Assembly: GCA_019637295.1 (NCBI GenBank)
Contig: JAHBVX010000020.1
Coordinates: forward strand, 1 to 33,092
DNA: 33,092 bases
Direction: 5' to 3'
Origin: Polyangiaceae bacterium
GTDB taxonomy: Bacteria; Myxococcota_A; Polyangia; Polyangiales; Polyangiaceae
Both the position numbers and the translations under genes were made by a program. Numbering within the stretch: position 1 is the first letter of the stretch; each line of letters begins with the position of its first letter. The notes below the pieces were generated by a model. It saw only the letters and a program-made list of their open reading frames with translations. It was not told the origin of the DNA and did no database searches. Below are positions 22,607-30,229 of this stretch, piece by piece.

Positions 22607-23614
22607 ATGGGTGAGTACCCCACGCGATTCTCCAACACCCGCGAGCTGTGCGCGCTGCCGTGGTTCGACCTCGTGGACGGACGCCTGGTACGGGATCCGA
22701 GCTTCGGCCTCGCCATCGACGTACACACGCACCTCGCGCTGGCCTACTTGCTGCCACAGAAGCTCGACCTGCTGGCCGAGCACCCCGAGACGCACCACTA
22801 CTTGCCGCTGCATCGCCCGCTCGACTTGGACGTGTACGCCAACCGCAACTTCAGCGACGGCGATCTGAGCACCCTCGAGCGCGACCTGTCCATCGGCAGC
22901 CTCACCGCTGGCGGCCTGCGGCGCACGCACACGCTGCCCAATCTCGCGCGCGAGATGAGGGACCTCGGCGTCAAGAGCTCGGTGCTGCTCGCCATCGACT
23001 TCCCCGCGCTCAGCGACAACGCCGGCGATTGGCTCGCAGCGGCGCGGGGCCGCGACGACTTCGTCGTGTTCGGCTCGGTGCATCCCTTCCGCCGTCAGCC
23101 CGAGCGGGAGCTCGATCGCCAAGTGCTGCTCGGCGCCAAGGGCATCAAGGTCCACCCCGCGGCGCAGCTCGTGCACCCGAGCGCCGAGCGGGCCATCCGG
23201 CTGTATCGCGAGTGCGGCAAGCGCCGCCTGCCGGTGCTGTGGCACTGCGGTCCGGTCGGGATAGAGCCCAGGCTCGGTCGCTACCTGTCCGCGGTGCGTC
23301 ACTACGGCAAGGCCATCGAGGCTTGCCCCGACACCACCTTCGTCCTCGGGCACACCGGCGCGCTCGAGGTGGATGAGGCCATCGAGCTCTGCCGTGCGCA
23401 CGACAACGTGTGGGTCGAGACCTCGAGCCAGTCCGTCTCCGCGGTCCGCAAGATCCTGAGCAGCGTCAACCAGGACAGGATCCTGCTCGGCAGCGACTGG
23501 CCCTTCTATCACCAGTCCATGCCGCTCGCGAAGCTGTTCATCGCTGCGGACGGGGACGACGCGCTGATCGCCAAGGTGCTGCGCGAGAACGCCACGCGGC
23601 TGCTGTCGCTGTAG
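22607..23614 (+). CDS. Amidohydrolase-family (metal-dependent) hydrolase
   Basis: 335 residues from ATG 22607, with a -10-like TAGACT at 22592-22597. Metal-ligand motifs of the amidohydrolase-2 TIM barrel appear in order: AIDVHTHLAL (His40, His42), GIKVHPAAQL, VLWHCGPVG, VLGHTGALE and LLGSDWPFYH (Asp). Family members include decarboxylases and lactonases acting on small carboxylic substrates; nothing here fixes the substrate. The inserted stretch between the first His pair and the barrel (about 45-110, HHYLPLHRPLDLDVYANRNF) is long and may form a cap. The divergent neighbour encodes the beta-helix protein; a common 116-base region may control both. Confidence 0.87.
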   Translation: MGEYPTRFSNTRELCALPWFDLVDGRLVRDPSFGLAIDVHTHLALAYLLPQKLDLLAEHPETHHYLPLHRPLDLDVYANRNFSDGDLSTLERDLSIGSLTAGGLRRTHTLPNLAREMRDLGVKSSVLLAIDFPALSDNAGDWLAAARGRDDFVVFGSVHPFRRQPERELDRQVLLGAKGIKVHPAAQLVHPSAERAIRLYRECGKRRLPVLWHCGPVGIEPRLGRYLSAVRHYGKAIEACPDTTFVLGHTGALEVDEAIELCRAHDNVWVETSSQSVSAVRKILSSVNQDRILLGSDWPFYHQSMPLAKLFIAADGDDALIAKVLRENATRLLSL

Positions 23615-23760
23615 TCCCTGTAGTCTTGCCTCGCATGCGTGGTGACGTGCGCCGGGTTGGTCCGACGCGGGAACGTCGCGGCGGGAAGGTGGCGAACCCG
23701 CAGGCGCGACATTTCGACGGTGCTCTGCAGCCTGCGCGAGTGGGGACGACGGTGCGAATC

Positions 23761-24168
23761 TCACCGTTGGATCGATACAACCTTCACGTTCGTCGCATGC
23801 CCCGCGAGAGCGTTCATGTCGGCGACATCGACGGTGGCGATCACCGCGCCACCGGCTAGATCGGCGACCGCGACGACGAACGCGTCTACTGCCACGTCGG
23901 AGCCCCGCCTCGTGGCGCCCAGCAATTGCCCGGCGCGCACCCCCGTCCGTGTGTCCACGGGATGAACCTGGACACGTTCCCGCCGAAGGCCGGAGAAGAC
24001 AGCGGCATCTCCCGGGCGGCCGCGAACCACCTCGGCGAGGACGGCGGCGACCGTTCCCACCGGGAGGTCTCTCCGCCGCATCTCGGCAACGAGCGCGCGG
24101 ACGCGATCCCGTCGCCCAGCCGGACCGCTTGCGATCGCCGAGATCGCCTCGCTGTCTAGGAGCAGCAT
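23761..24168 (-). CDS. PIN-domain toxin
   Basis: 135 residues from ATG 24168. The pattern MLLLDSEAISAIA, VLAEVVRGR, GSDVAVDAFVVAVADLAGGA and IATVDVADMNALAG places the acidic residues (Asp5, a Glu in AEVVRG, Asp in SDVAVD, Asp in TVDVADM) as in VapC-type RNases. Preceded and overlapped (ATGA) by a small antitoxin-like gene, giving the standard antitoxin-first order. RNA target unknown. No signal or membrane segment. Start choice is fixed by the overlap. Confidence 0.88.
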   Translation of the reverse strand: MLLLDSEAISAIASGPAGRRDRVRALVAEMRRRDLPVGTVAAVLAEVVRGRPGDAAVFSGLRRERVQVHPVDTRTGVRAGQLLGATRRGSDVAVDAFVVAVADLAGGAVIATVDVADMNALAGHATNVKVVSIQR

Positions 24169-24431
24169 CAGCCGGCCTTGCGGCGACGCGTACGCTTCGC
24201 CCACTCGTCGACGACTTGACCGGCCCACTCGAGGGTCTCGGGTGGTACCAGCCCGTGTTGCTTCTCGAGCTCCCCGAGCCATTCGTCCACGGCCGCGAGG
24301 TGCTTCATGCGCGAGACGTGCGCCGCAATGGCATGGTCGACGGTCGCCGACAGGCTCCGCTGGCCCACCAGCGATCGCAGCGTTGCCAGGTTCCCCGCGT
24401 CGAGGGTGAGCGTCACCTTCTCTTTGGCCAT
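24168..24431 (-). CDS. Ribbon-helix-helix-like antitoxin
   Basis: 87 residues from ATG 24431: MAKEKVTLTLDAGNLATLRS with LSATVDHAIAAHVSRMKHL following, a beta-strand/helix/helix order typical of RHH DNA-binding antitoxins. A C-terminal helical part (DEWLGELEKQHG, WAGQVVDEWAKRTRRR) would wrap the toxin. It precedes the PIN gene with a four-base overlap. The start codon lies inside a repeat that could be the operator the protein binds, so autorepression is likely. Confidence 0.8.
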   Translation of the reverse strand: MAKEKVTLTLDAGNLATLRSLVGQRSLSATVDHAIAAHVSRMKHLAAVDEWLGELEKQHGLVPPETLEWAGQVVDEWAKRTRRRKAG

Positions 24432-24455
24432 ACCCGATGGTAGTACCTTCATACC
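24429..24455 (-). promoter_or_regulatory. Operator-like repeat over the antitoxin start
   Basis: CATACC at 24429-24434 and again at 24450-24455 (direct repeat, 21-base spacing) flank the palindrome GGTAGTACC (24439-24447). Two helical turns between direct repeats with a central dyad fit an RHH antitoxin binding site. The left repeat includes the antitoxin start codon, so transcription start or translation would be blocked by bound protein. Confidence 0.5.
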
Positions 24456-24610
24456 ACGCCGGCAAGCTCGCGATGGGGACGTGGGGACGTGCTCGCCGAC
24501 GGGCGACTGCTTGCTCGCTATCGGTCGGCCGCCGCTCAGCGCGAAAGCCGCGCCAGCGCGCCAGAACCTAGAGAGCTCGGGAACGTCGCGGCTACCACGA
24601 CGGAGGCGAA

Positions 24611-25081
24611 TCAACAGGTGTCATCGCATCCCTCGCCGCAGTTCGACGCGACGTAGCACGTGACGCACTCTGCCGACGCGGCGGTACAGATGTCCGAGCA
24701 GATGACCCAGTCCGGATCCATGCACGCTTGCATCTTGTTGCACAAGGCGTTGCAGTCCTTGGTCGGCGCGACGGGCTTGTCTTTGCAAGTGCCGATGCTC
24801 GTGAGCGGATCGATGTCGTCGCAGTTCTGGTTCGACGTGCAGTTCTGCGCCGTGAGGCAGCCGTTGATGCAGACGGTGTTGAAGCAGTGCTGACCGGCCT
24901 GACATTGCGAGCCGCCGCAGGTTGAGGTTCCGCCACCGCCGCCGCCGCTGCCGCCGGTGGCCCCGGCGCCTCCCCCACCGCCGGCTCCGCTGCCGGCTGC
25001 GCCGCCTCCCCCGCCGTCGCCCGAACCGCTCGAGCACGCCAAGAGTAGAGTCATGAGTCCGATCGAGAAGCCGTTGTGCAT
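24611..25081 (-). CDS. Cys-rich lipoprotein with poly-Gly linker
   Basis: 156 residues from ATG 25081, preceded by a strong ribosome-binding site GGAGGTAAC. The lipobox is LLLAC (Cys16), followed by about 35 residues of almost pure Gly/Ala/Ser. The remaining 100 residues contain about 17 Cys (STCGGSQCQAGQHCFNTVC, GCLTAQNC, DCNALCNKMQAC, ICSDICTA, CVTCYVASNCGEGC) and end in Cys. This is an EGF- or Dickkopf-like disulfide-dense fold seen in myxobacterial surface proteins. Function unknown. The only adjacent gene is the STAND regulator upstream, separated by an AT-rich repeat element. Confidence 0.8.
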   Translation of the reverse strand: MHNGFSIGLMTLLLACSSGSGDGGGGGAAGSGAGGGGGAGATGGSGGGGGGTSTCGGSQCQAGQHCFNTVCINGCLTAQNCTSNQNCDDIDPLTSIGTCKDKPVAPTKDCNALCNKMQACMDPDWVICSDICTAASAECVTCYVASNCGEGCDDTC

Positions 25082-25154
25082 CGTGTTACCTCCACCTCGG
25101 TGTACGGCCTTGGCGGGCTGCGGATCCCGGCGCGCTGCTGAGCTGCGCTGAGCT

Positions 25155-25185
25155 GAGTTACATCAGTAATTACCGCGAGTTACTG
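25155..25185 (-). promoter_or_regulatory. AT-rich phased repeat upstream of the Cys-rich lipoprotein gene
   Basis: GAGTTAC occurs at 25155-25161 and 25177-25183 (22-base spacing). TTAC occurs at 25158, 25170 and 25180, about one helical turn apart. GTAATTAC at 25166-25173 is a perfect palindrome, and CAGTAA (25164-25169) pairs with TTACTG (25180-25185). The element overlaps the last codons of the STAND gene and is strikingly AT-rich for this DNA. The pattern suits a PhoB/OmpR-type winged-helix protein. Confidence 0.5.
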
Positions 25186-28062
25186 AATTGGATCCGCTCG
25201 TCGCACCGGCACCCCGGGGTCGAGCGCATAGCCGCCGCCCTCCGGGCGAAGCAGCTGCGAGTGAGTTGCGGGCAGGAGTTGTCGCAAGGCGCTGACGGCA
25301 GCGTACAGCTTCGGGTCGTGGCGCAGCGGATGGTAGTCGTGCTCATGCCACACGGTCTGCAAGAGCTGCTCCTTGCTGGCTCCTCCGCCCGCGGAGACGA
25401 GCGCGTCGAGCAGGTTGAACAGCAGGCGCCGCTCCGAGAGATCGACGACCGCTCCCGCCGTCCACACGCTGTACGTGCCATGGTCGAGCCCAAGGCCCGG
25501 CGAAGGAGCGTCCGGACCGAGTACGCAGCTTACTCGCACTCCCAGCGCGCGCTGTGCCGCCTGGACGACGATGGTGTCGATGGCATCCAGGGGGGTGGCG
25601 ATGCCGAGCAGCGCGCGGGCTCGCCGACCCGCCGCGTCGTTGGGCTCGACGAGCAGCTCGAGGTGAGCAGCCGCCCGGGCCGGCGCGCAGGGAATCGCCG
25701 AGTGCCAGCGCCCGTCGGCGAGCGCAGCGCGTGCCTCAGCACGCCGTGCGGCGTCATCGAGCTCGGCGGCCAGCGCGGAGTGCTCCGGGTGGGCCGAGAC
25801 CAGCATCGCGTCGAGCAGGGCGCGGACAGCCTGGAGATCGAGTAGCGCATGGCCGTCGGGTTGCGCGGCCAAGCGCGCCCGCTGCGCTGCGGCCACGGCT
25901 GCTGGCGCTTGCCCCAACAGCAGGCAGTGCCTCGACTCGAGCAATTCTGCCAGCACGCGGACCTCAGCGAGGACCCAGGGAGGCAAGGTCGGCTCCAACA
26001 ACGAGAGACCAGTCGGATCCCCTCGATGCAGTCGGTACAGCGCCCACCAGGCTGCGAGCTCGCGGTCGAAAGGCCCCGCGTCACCCGGCAGCGTATCGGG
26101 CCGCGGGAGCGGGTCCTCGCCCGGGCCCGCCTCGATCGCCGAGCGCACCTGGAGCACGAACACGCCACGTCGAATGGTGGGCAGCACGTCGGGCTCCCTG
26201 GCTAGGCCCTCGAGAGCGCTGGTCGCGTCGTCTAGATCACCACGGTCCAGGGCGACGTTGGCGTGGAGCATGCGAAAGTAGTCTCGCGTAGTGGGGTCCC
26301 GCCCCGTCAGCACCGAGGCTCGATCGATCCAGCGTTGGGCCTCGCCCAGGTTTGCGCGACCGATCTCGATTCCGCTCCGCAACAACAAACGGCGCGCGCT
26401 CTCGTGCTCGTACAGCGCTCCGGAAGCGGAGCCTTGGTCGAACACTCGCCCAGCGTCTGCCAGCTTGCCGGACCAGTAGTAGATCCATGCCACGCCGTAG
26501 CGCAGCCGTGCTGCGTCGAGGGGCGCAGCGGTCGCGAGCTTCACCTCGAGCCGCGCCGCGATCTCGAGCGCCTCGGCGGCGCGATCGAGGCGCACGGCGA
26601 TGACGGCACGGTCCAGCTCGTGCAGCGCAGTCCAAGGTCCGACGTAGCGCTCGCTGAACACCTGCCAGGCTCGCAGCGGGTCGTCGCTTTGCAGGTAGCT
26701 TCGCCCCACGATGCGCACCGCGTCCCGGTGCAGGTCACCATCGGTCTCCGCGTCGAGCTCGGACAGGAGCAGCTCCGCTTCTCGCCGAGCGTCTTCGAGC
26801 CTTCCGAGCAACAGCAACACGGAAGCCCACCGCTCGCGGTCCCGGGGCGACGGCGCTGGCGGCAGCGCCACCCGCTCGAGGGCGTGCGAGTTGCCGAGCG
26901 CGACCGCGACCTCCAGTCGGAAGGCGGCGAGCTCTGGAGCGGCCTCGTTCGCCACGATCTGCCAGACGCGCGGAGCGAACCCGGCGTCCAACCAGCCGCG
27001 ACCATTCTCGTCCACCCAGCGCCGCGCCGCGGCCGGTTCGACCTCGAGAGCGAGGCGTAGCCCCTCGAGCTGCAGGAGCGGATCGGTCGCCTCGCGGAGC
27101 GAGGAACACAACTCAACCGAGACTCGCTGGAGCTCTCCGGCCTCCGCCGCGGCAAGGACGGTTTGTCGAGCCACGTCGTGCAGTCGTACTGTGTCTGCGC
27201 TTCGCTCCAGGATGCCTCGACGCGTGAGGTTCTCCACCGCGTCCGCCTCCAGACCGCTGAGCGCGCGCGCCACGTCGTGAGGCGACTCCACCTGCAGCAG
27301 TCCGAGCGTCAGGATCCCGCGCCGGACGCCGGGAGCCATGGCGGACAGCCAGTCCAGCTCGCCGGGCTGCAGCCCCGGCCTCGCTCCGGCGACCAGTTGC
27401 TGAAGTCTCCAGGGGGAACCCGCAGCGCGCTCGGCCCACTCGGAAACCCGGTCGTCCGAAGCCAATGGGTCCCACCTCCGGGCCAGCTCGCACAGCGTTG
27501 GCACGGGCAGCGGGTCGAGCAACACGCCCTGGCCGGGCAGCGCTGCAATGTCGACCTGCGCGCGGCTGGTCACCAGCACACGACTGTCGCGTGCATGTTC
27601 TGCGAAGAGCGCCAAGGGCTCGGCGTCGTCGCCCGGCGCGCGGTGGAGATCCTCGAGCAACAGCCAATGGGCCGGCCCGCGGCGACCGCGTAGCCCCCGA
27701 CCCTCGGCGAGCTCCAGGAGCTGAGCCACGACGTCCTCCGTGGAGTCCGCGGGGCTGACGACCGTGAGGCCTCGCACCTGCGCGAGCACCGCGACGGCTC
27801 GGCGGAGCACTTCCGTCACGCTCTCCCCAGCGATGACGCGCAGTGCGACGACTCGCTCACGTTGCTCGGCGAACGCGCGCTCCATGACCGTGAGCACGAG
27901 GGCCGTCTTGCCCAGCCCGCCAAAGCCCGTTACCCACGCGACGGGCGCGCGTCGTACGGCGTCCTCGAAGCTCCGCAACTCTCGCTCGCGACCGACGAAC
28001 CAGGGCGGAGCGTTCGGCATGCGATGACGCAGGGGTAAAGGCAAGCGCTCGCGTCGCGACAT
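25180..28062 (-). CDS. STAND-type NTPase regulator with C-terminal winged helix
   Basis: About 960 residues from ATG 28062 (ATG 28020 is a shorter option). An NB-ARC/AAA core opens with WFVGRERELRSFEDAV, the P-loop VTGFGGLGKTAL (46-53), a Walker B-like WLLLEDLHRA and a sensor-like RVLVTSRAQVD. A long helical middle with TPR-like arms (LLGRLEDARREAELLLSEL, LDRAAEALEIAARLE) is the likely ligand-sensing part. The C-terminal 90 residues form a PhoB-like winged helix (VVDLSERRLLFNLLDALVSA, KLYAAVSALRQLLP, LLRPEGGGYAL). STAND regulators usually carry the DNA-binding domain at the N-terminus, or a LuxR-type domain at the C-terminus, so this layout is less common. Possible target: the repeat at 25155-25185. 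Confidence 0.85.
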   Translation of the reverse strand: MSRRERLPLPLRHRMPNAPPWFVGRERELRSFEDAVRRAPVAWVTGFGGLGKTALVLTVMERAFAEQRERVVALRVIAGESVTEVLRRAVAVLAQVRGLTVVSPADSTEDVVAQLLELAEGRGLRGRRGPAHWLLLEDLHRAPGDDAEPLALFAEHARDSRVLVTSRAQVDIAALPGQGVLLDPLPVPTLCELARRWDPLASDDRVSEWAERAAGSPWRLQQLVAGARPGLQPGELDWLSAMAPGVRRGILTLGLLQVESPHDVARALSGLEADAVENLTRRGILERSADTVRLHDVARQTVLAAAEAGELQRVSVELCSSLREATDPLLQLEGLRLALEVEPAAARRWVDENGRGWLDAGFAPRVWQIVANEAAPELAAFRLEVAVALGNSHALERVALPPAPSPRDRERWASVLLLLGRLEDARREAELLLSELDAETDGDLHRDAVRIVGRSYLQSDDPLRAWQVFSERYVGPWTALHELDRAVIAVRLDRAAEALEIAARLEVKLATAAPLDAARLRYGVAWIYYWSGKLADAGRVFDQGSASGALYEHESARRLLLRSGIEIGRANLGEAQRWIDRASVLTGRDPTTRDYFRMLHANVALDRGDLDDATSALEGLAREPDVLPTIRRGVFVLQVRSAIEAGPGEDPLPRPDTLPGDAGPFDRELAAWWALYRLHRGDPTGLSLLEPTLPPWVLAEVRVLAELLESRHCLLLGQAPAAVAAAQRARLAAQPDGHALLDLQAVRALLDAMLVSAHPEHSALAAELDDAARRAEARAALADGRWHSAIPCAPARAAAHLELLVEPNDAAGRRARALLGIATPLDAIDTIVVQAAQRALGVRVSCVLGPDAPSPGLGLDHGTYSVWTAGAVVDLSERRLLFNLLDALVSAGGGASKEQLLQTVWHEHDYHPLRHDPKLYAAVSALRQLLPATHSQLLRPEGGGYALDPGVPVRRADPIQ

Positions 28063-28162
28063 GTTTTGCTCGGTGCGCGGACTCGACGGACTATTTCGTA
28101 CCGGCCCGGTGCTGTCCATCCCCCCCGAACGAGGCCGCCCGAGCACCGGAAACCGGGGTAAG

Positions 28163-29419
28163 ATGCCCTGCGTGGGAACGACATCGAGCGCGCGTCGCTA
28201 CTCGGTCGCGGTATGGCTCTTGGCGCTGGCGGCGACGCACTGCAAACGCGCGCCCCCCGGAGAGGTCGGGCCCAGCGCTTCGGCCTCCGCGGCTGTCTCC
28301 GGCTCGAGCCCGCACGACGCGTTCGAGCCATTGCCGGCCGACCTCACCGCCGCGCCCCTCGACGGCTACACCGAGCTGGCGCTCACGGGCTCCGGAGGCT
28401 GCGCGATCCACGCGAGCAAGCGCGTGGCGTGTTGGGGCGATCGCATCCACGGCCAGGGCACCGAGTGGCGGAGCAGTCAGGTGCCGGCGTGGGTGGCGGG
28501 GCTGGACTCCATCACTCGGCTTTCCACCGGCGCGAGCGCCGTGTGCGCCACCCGCGAGTCTGGCGAGACCCGCTGCTTCGGACTCGGCCCGTGGGGCACC
28601 TCGGCCGCGGGCAACTACGCGTTCGTTCCGACCCGCGCGCCGCACCTCGACGGGCTGACGATGGCGATGTCGCCGGAGCTCGGTACCGGCCACGGTTGCG
28701 GCATCTCGGCCGAGGGGGAGGTCTCCTGCTGGGGGGAAGGTCGCGTCGGAGCGACAGGCATCGGCGAGGCGCCGGGCTTCAATCCAGTCGGCGTCATCCT
28801 CCGAGCGACGGCGGGCCGAGCGGTGAGCGTCGCGTGCGGCCGCCGGCACGCTTGCGCACAGCTGGCGAGTGGCCAGCTGATCTGCTGGGGCTATGGGGAG
28901 GGCGGCGCGCTCGGCGATGGAGTGGTGCACCAGCGGCACTGCACCTTCTACAACGCGCCCTCCGCGCCCGGTGTGCTCCCCGGTCCGCAGCTTCGCAAGT
29001 GCGATGGCCCCGAGCCAGTCTTCTTGCCCCGCCTGGCGCTCGCGGTAGGCGCGATCCGCCTGCTCGCCCCGAACGGGCAGTGCGCGGTGACGTCAGAGAG
29101 CTTGCGCTGCTGGGGCAAGGGCTGGGCGGCGTCGCCCGTGGACGTGAGCACCGGCGCGCCCGTCGCCGAGATCGTCGAGCTCGCCGGTCACGACGAGGTC
29201 GTCTGCGCGCGGAGTCGAGCCGGCGAGGTGACCTGCCTCGGTGAGGCGCCGAGTGGACATCTTCGGTTCACTCCCCCGCGGGCCGTCCCCGAGCTGCGCG
29301 GCGCGAAGCGACTCGCCGCGCGGGGGCTGCGAGTGTGCGCGATCGTCGCGGGAGGTGGCGTCCGCTGCATCGGCAAGAACCCCTCGGGGCTCGAGCTGGT
29401 GGACTGGACGACGCGATGA
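28163..29419 (+). CDS. RCC1-like seven-repeat secreted protein with paired cysteines
   Basis: 418 residues from ATG 28163, or 415 from GTG 28172, which lies 7 bases after TAAGAT (28159-28164) and may be the true start. A signal sequence (YSVAVWLLALAATHC) has Cys at its end but an atypical lipobox. Seven units share Cys, 7-9 residues, Cys-(Trp/Phe/Leu/Ile)-Gly: CAIHASKRVACWG, CATRESGETRCFG, CGISAEGEVSCWG, CAQLASGQLICWG, CAVTSESLRCWG, CARSRAGEVTCLG, CAIVAGGGVRCIG. This suits a seven-bladed RCC1-type propeller with a disulfide in each blade, a form frequent in myxobacterial surface proteins. Ligand unknown. It is divergent from the STAND gene across about 100 bases. Confidence 0.85.
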   Translation: MPCVGTTSSARRYSVAVWLLALAATHCKRAPPGEVGPSASASAAVSGSSPHDAFEPLPADLTAAPLDGYTELALTGSGGCAIHASKRVACWGDRIHGQGTEWRSSQVPAWVAGLDSITRLSTGASAVCATRESGETRCFGLGPWGTSAAGNYAFVPTRAPHLDGLTMAMSPELGTGHGCGISAEGEVSCWGEGRVGATGIGEAPGFNPVGVILRATAGRAVSVACGRRHACAQLASGQLICWGYGEGGALGDGVVHQRHCTFYNAPSAPGVLPGPQLRKCDGPEPVFLPRLALAVGAIRLLAPNGQCAVTSESLRCWGKGWAASPVDVSTGAPVAEIVELAGHDEVVCARSRAGEVTCLGEAPSGHLRFTPPRAVPELRGAKRLAARGLRVCAIVAGGGVRCIGKNPSGLELVDWTTR

Positions 29420-29423
29420 CGGG

Positions 29424-29590
29424 GCGTGCGCGCCCATGCCGCGGCTCGCCACCCCTCGATTGCGCGCGCAGGTGGTGCACGTCCACGTAGCGCCGGCGAT
29501 GGCAGCCGGGCACGCGGCACGTCGCGCGATCTCGCAAGAGCACCGCACGCCGCACGCCGCACGCCCGCCGGCATGGGACCGCCGCGTGGC
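29424..29590 (-). pseudogene. HNH endonuclease remnant
   Basis: On the minus strand, RRAVLLRDRATCRVPGC, then HRRRYVDVHHLRAQSRGGE, gives the Cys-x4-Cys plus VDVHHL...GG core of HNH nucleases of the type joined to DUF222. The expected continuation (N-L-x-LC-x2-HH) is missing and the frame degenerates toward the RCC1 gene's stop. Upstream, a 7-base unit is triplicated (plus-strand CCGCACG repeats around 29546-29567) and shifts MPAGVRRA out of frame with the HNH part. Only this fragment of the gene survives. Confidence 0.7.
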
Positions 29591-29685
29591 TCTACGCTCC
29601 CCAGGGTCGCAGCGCGGGTTCGTACTCGGCGACCATCGATGTCGCGGGCGTGGTGGACGTGGTCGGTGTGGTCGGCGTCGCGCTC

Positions 29686-29741
29686 GCGAGCGCGACGACG
29701 ACGACCCACGTTGGGTCGCGAGCGCGAGCGCGACGACGACG
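29686..29741. repeat. 18-base direct repeat around a palindrome
   Basis: The same 18 bases (GCGAGCGCGACGACGACG) occur at 29686-29703 and 29724-29741. Between them lies the palindrome GACCCA-CGT-TGGGTC (29703-29717). The surrounding 29591-29905 holds no recognisable gene on either strand; GTC/GAC triplet runs suggest slippage in neutral DNA. Confidence 0.7.
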
Positions 29742-29905
29742 GACGGACCGAGAATCAAGCGGTCCACTGGGATGGGAACGCTCATGCGCGGATTCGAGAG
29801 ATTCGAAGCCATGGCGGAGGGTTGGGCCCACCAGGAGATGTGAGCACGGGTCAGACGCCGCCGCGTCCGCGCGGTGTGGGTCCCAGCTCGCCCCCTATAG
29901 TCCAC

Positions 29906-30133
29906 TCACTTCGACGGCACCGCGTCCGCGCAGCAGCGAATGCCCAGGTGGGAGTAGACTTGGAGGGCGAGCGGGAAGCCGAAGCTGGCGGTGCAGTCCT
30001 TGTCCTCGTCCGGCGGCTGATCCCCGCCGCTACCAGACGCGGCGCAGAGCCGGTTGCCGCTCTTGGTGATGAAGCAGACGTTCTGCCACTCGCGGAGATG
30101 AACCTGGACTTGGTCATGTCTCGCGCCTTTGCA
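29906..30133 (-). pseudogene. C-terminal fragment of a secreted-type Cys protein
   Basis: A 75-codon frame without a start codon reads QVQVHLREWQNVCFITKSGN, RLCAASGSGGDQPPDEDKDC, TASFGFPLALQVYSHLGIRC and ends CADAVPSK. This is convincing protein sequence, and the GIRCC end resembles formylglycine-generating-enzyme (SUMF1-like) C-termini, though the RGGSW hallmark is absent. Stops lie just upstream (25-30 bases), so the rest of the gene is gone. Probably a relic from the same decayed neighbourhood as the HNH fragment. Confidence 0.5.
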
Positions 30134-30229
30134 TCACTAGAAGAATACGGGATGAGGCCCCACCCTGAAGCCTTCCGCTCTTCCGCCCTTACTGTGCAAG
30201 CCGCCTGAGGGGAGTATAGTGCTAGGCTC

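Noticed and set aside
20769-22868. A 699-codon plus-strand frame opposite the beta-helix protein.
   Set aside because: High GC keeps the antisense frame open. The minus-strand product has a signal peptide, repeats and a MYXO-CTERM tail; the antisense product has no recognisable feature.
23635-23859. A 74-codon plus-strand ORF starting MRGDVRRVGPTRERRGG, with TAGTCT eight bases upstream.
   Set aside because: Its 3' half lies antisense to the conserved end of the PIN toxin gene, composition is plain Arg/Gly/Val-rich, and no domain is seen. Kept only as a possible minor transcript.
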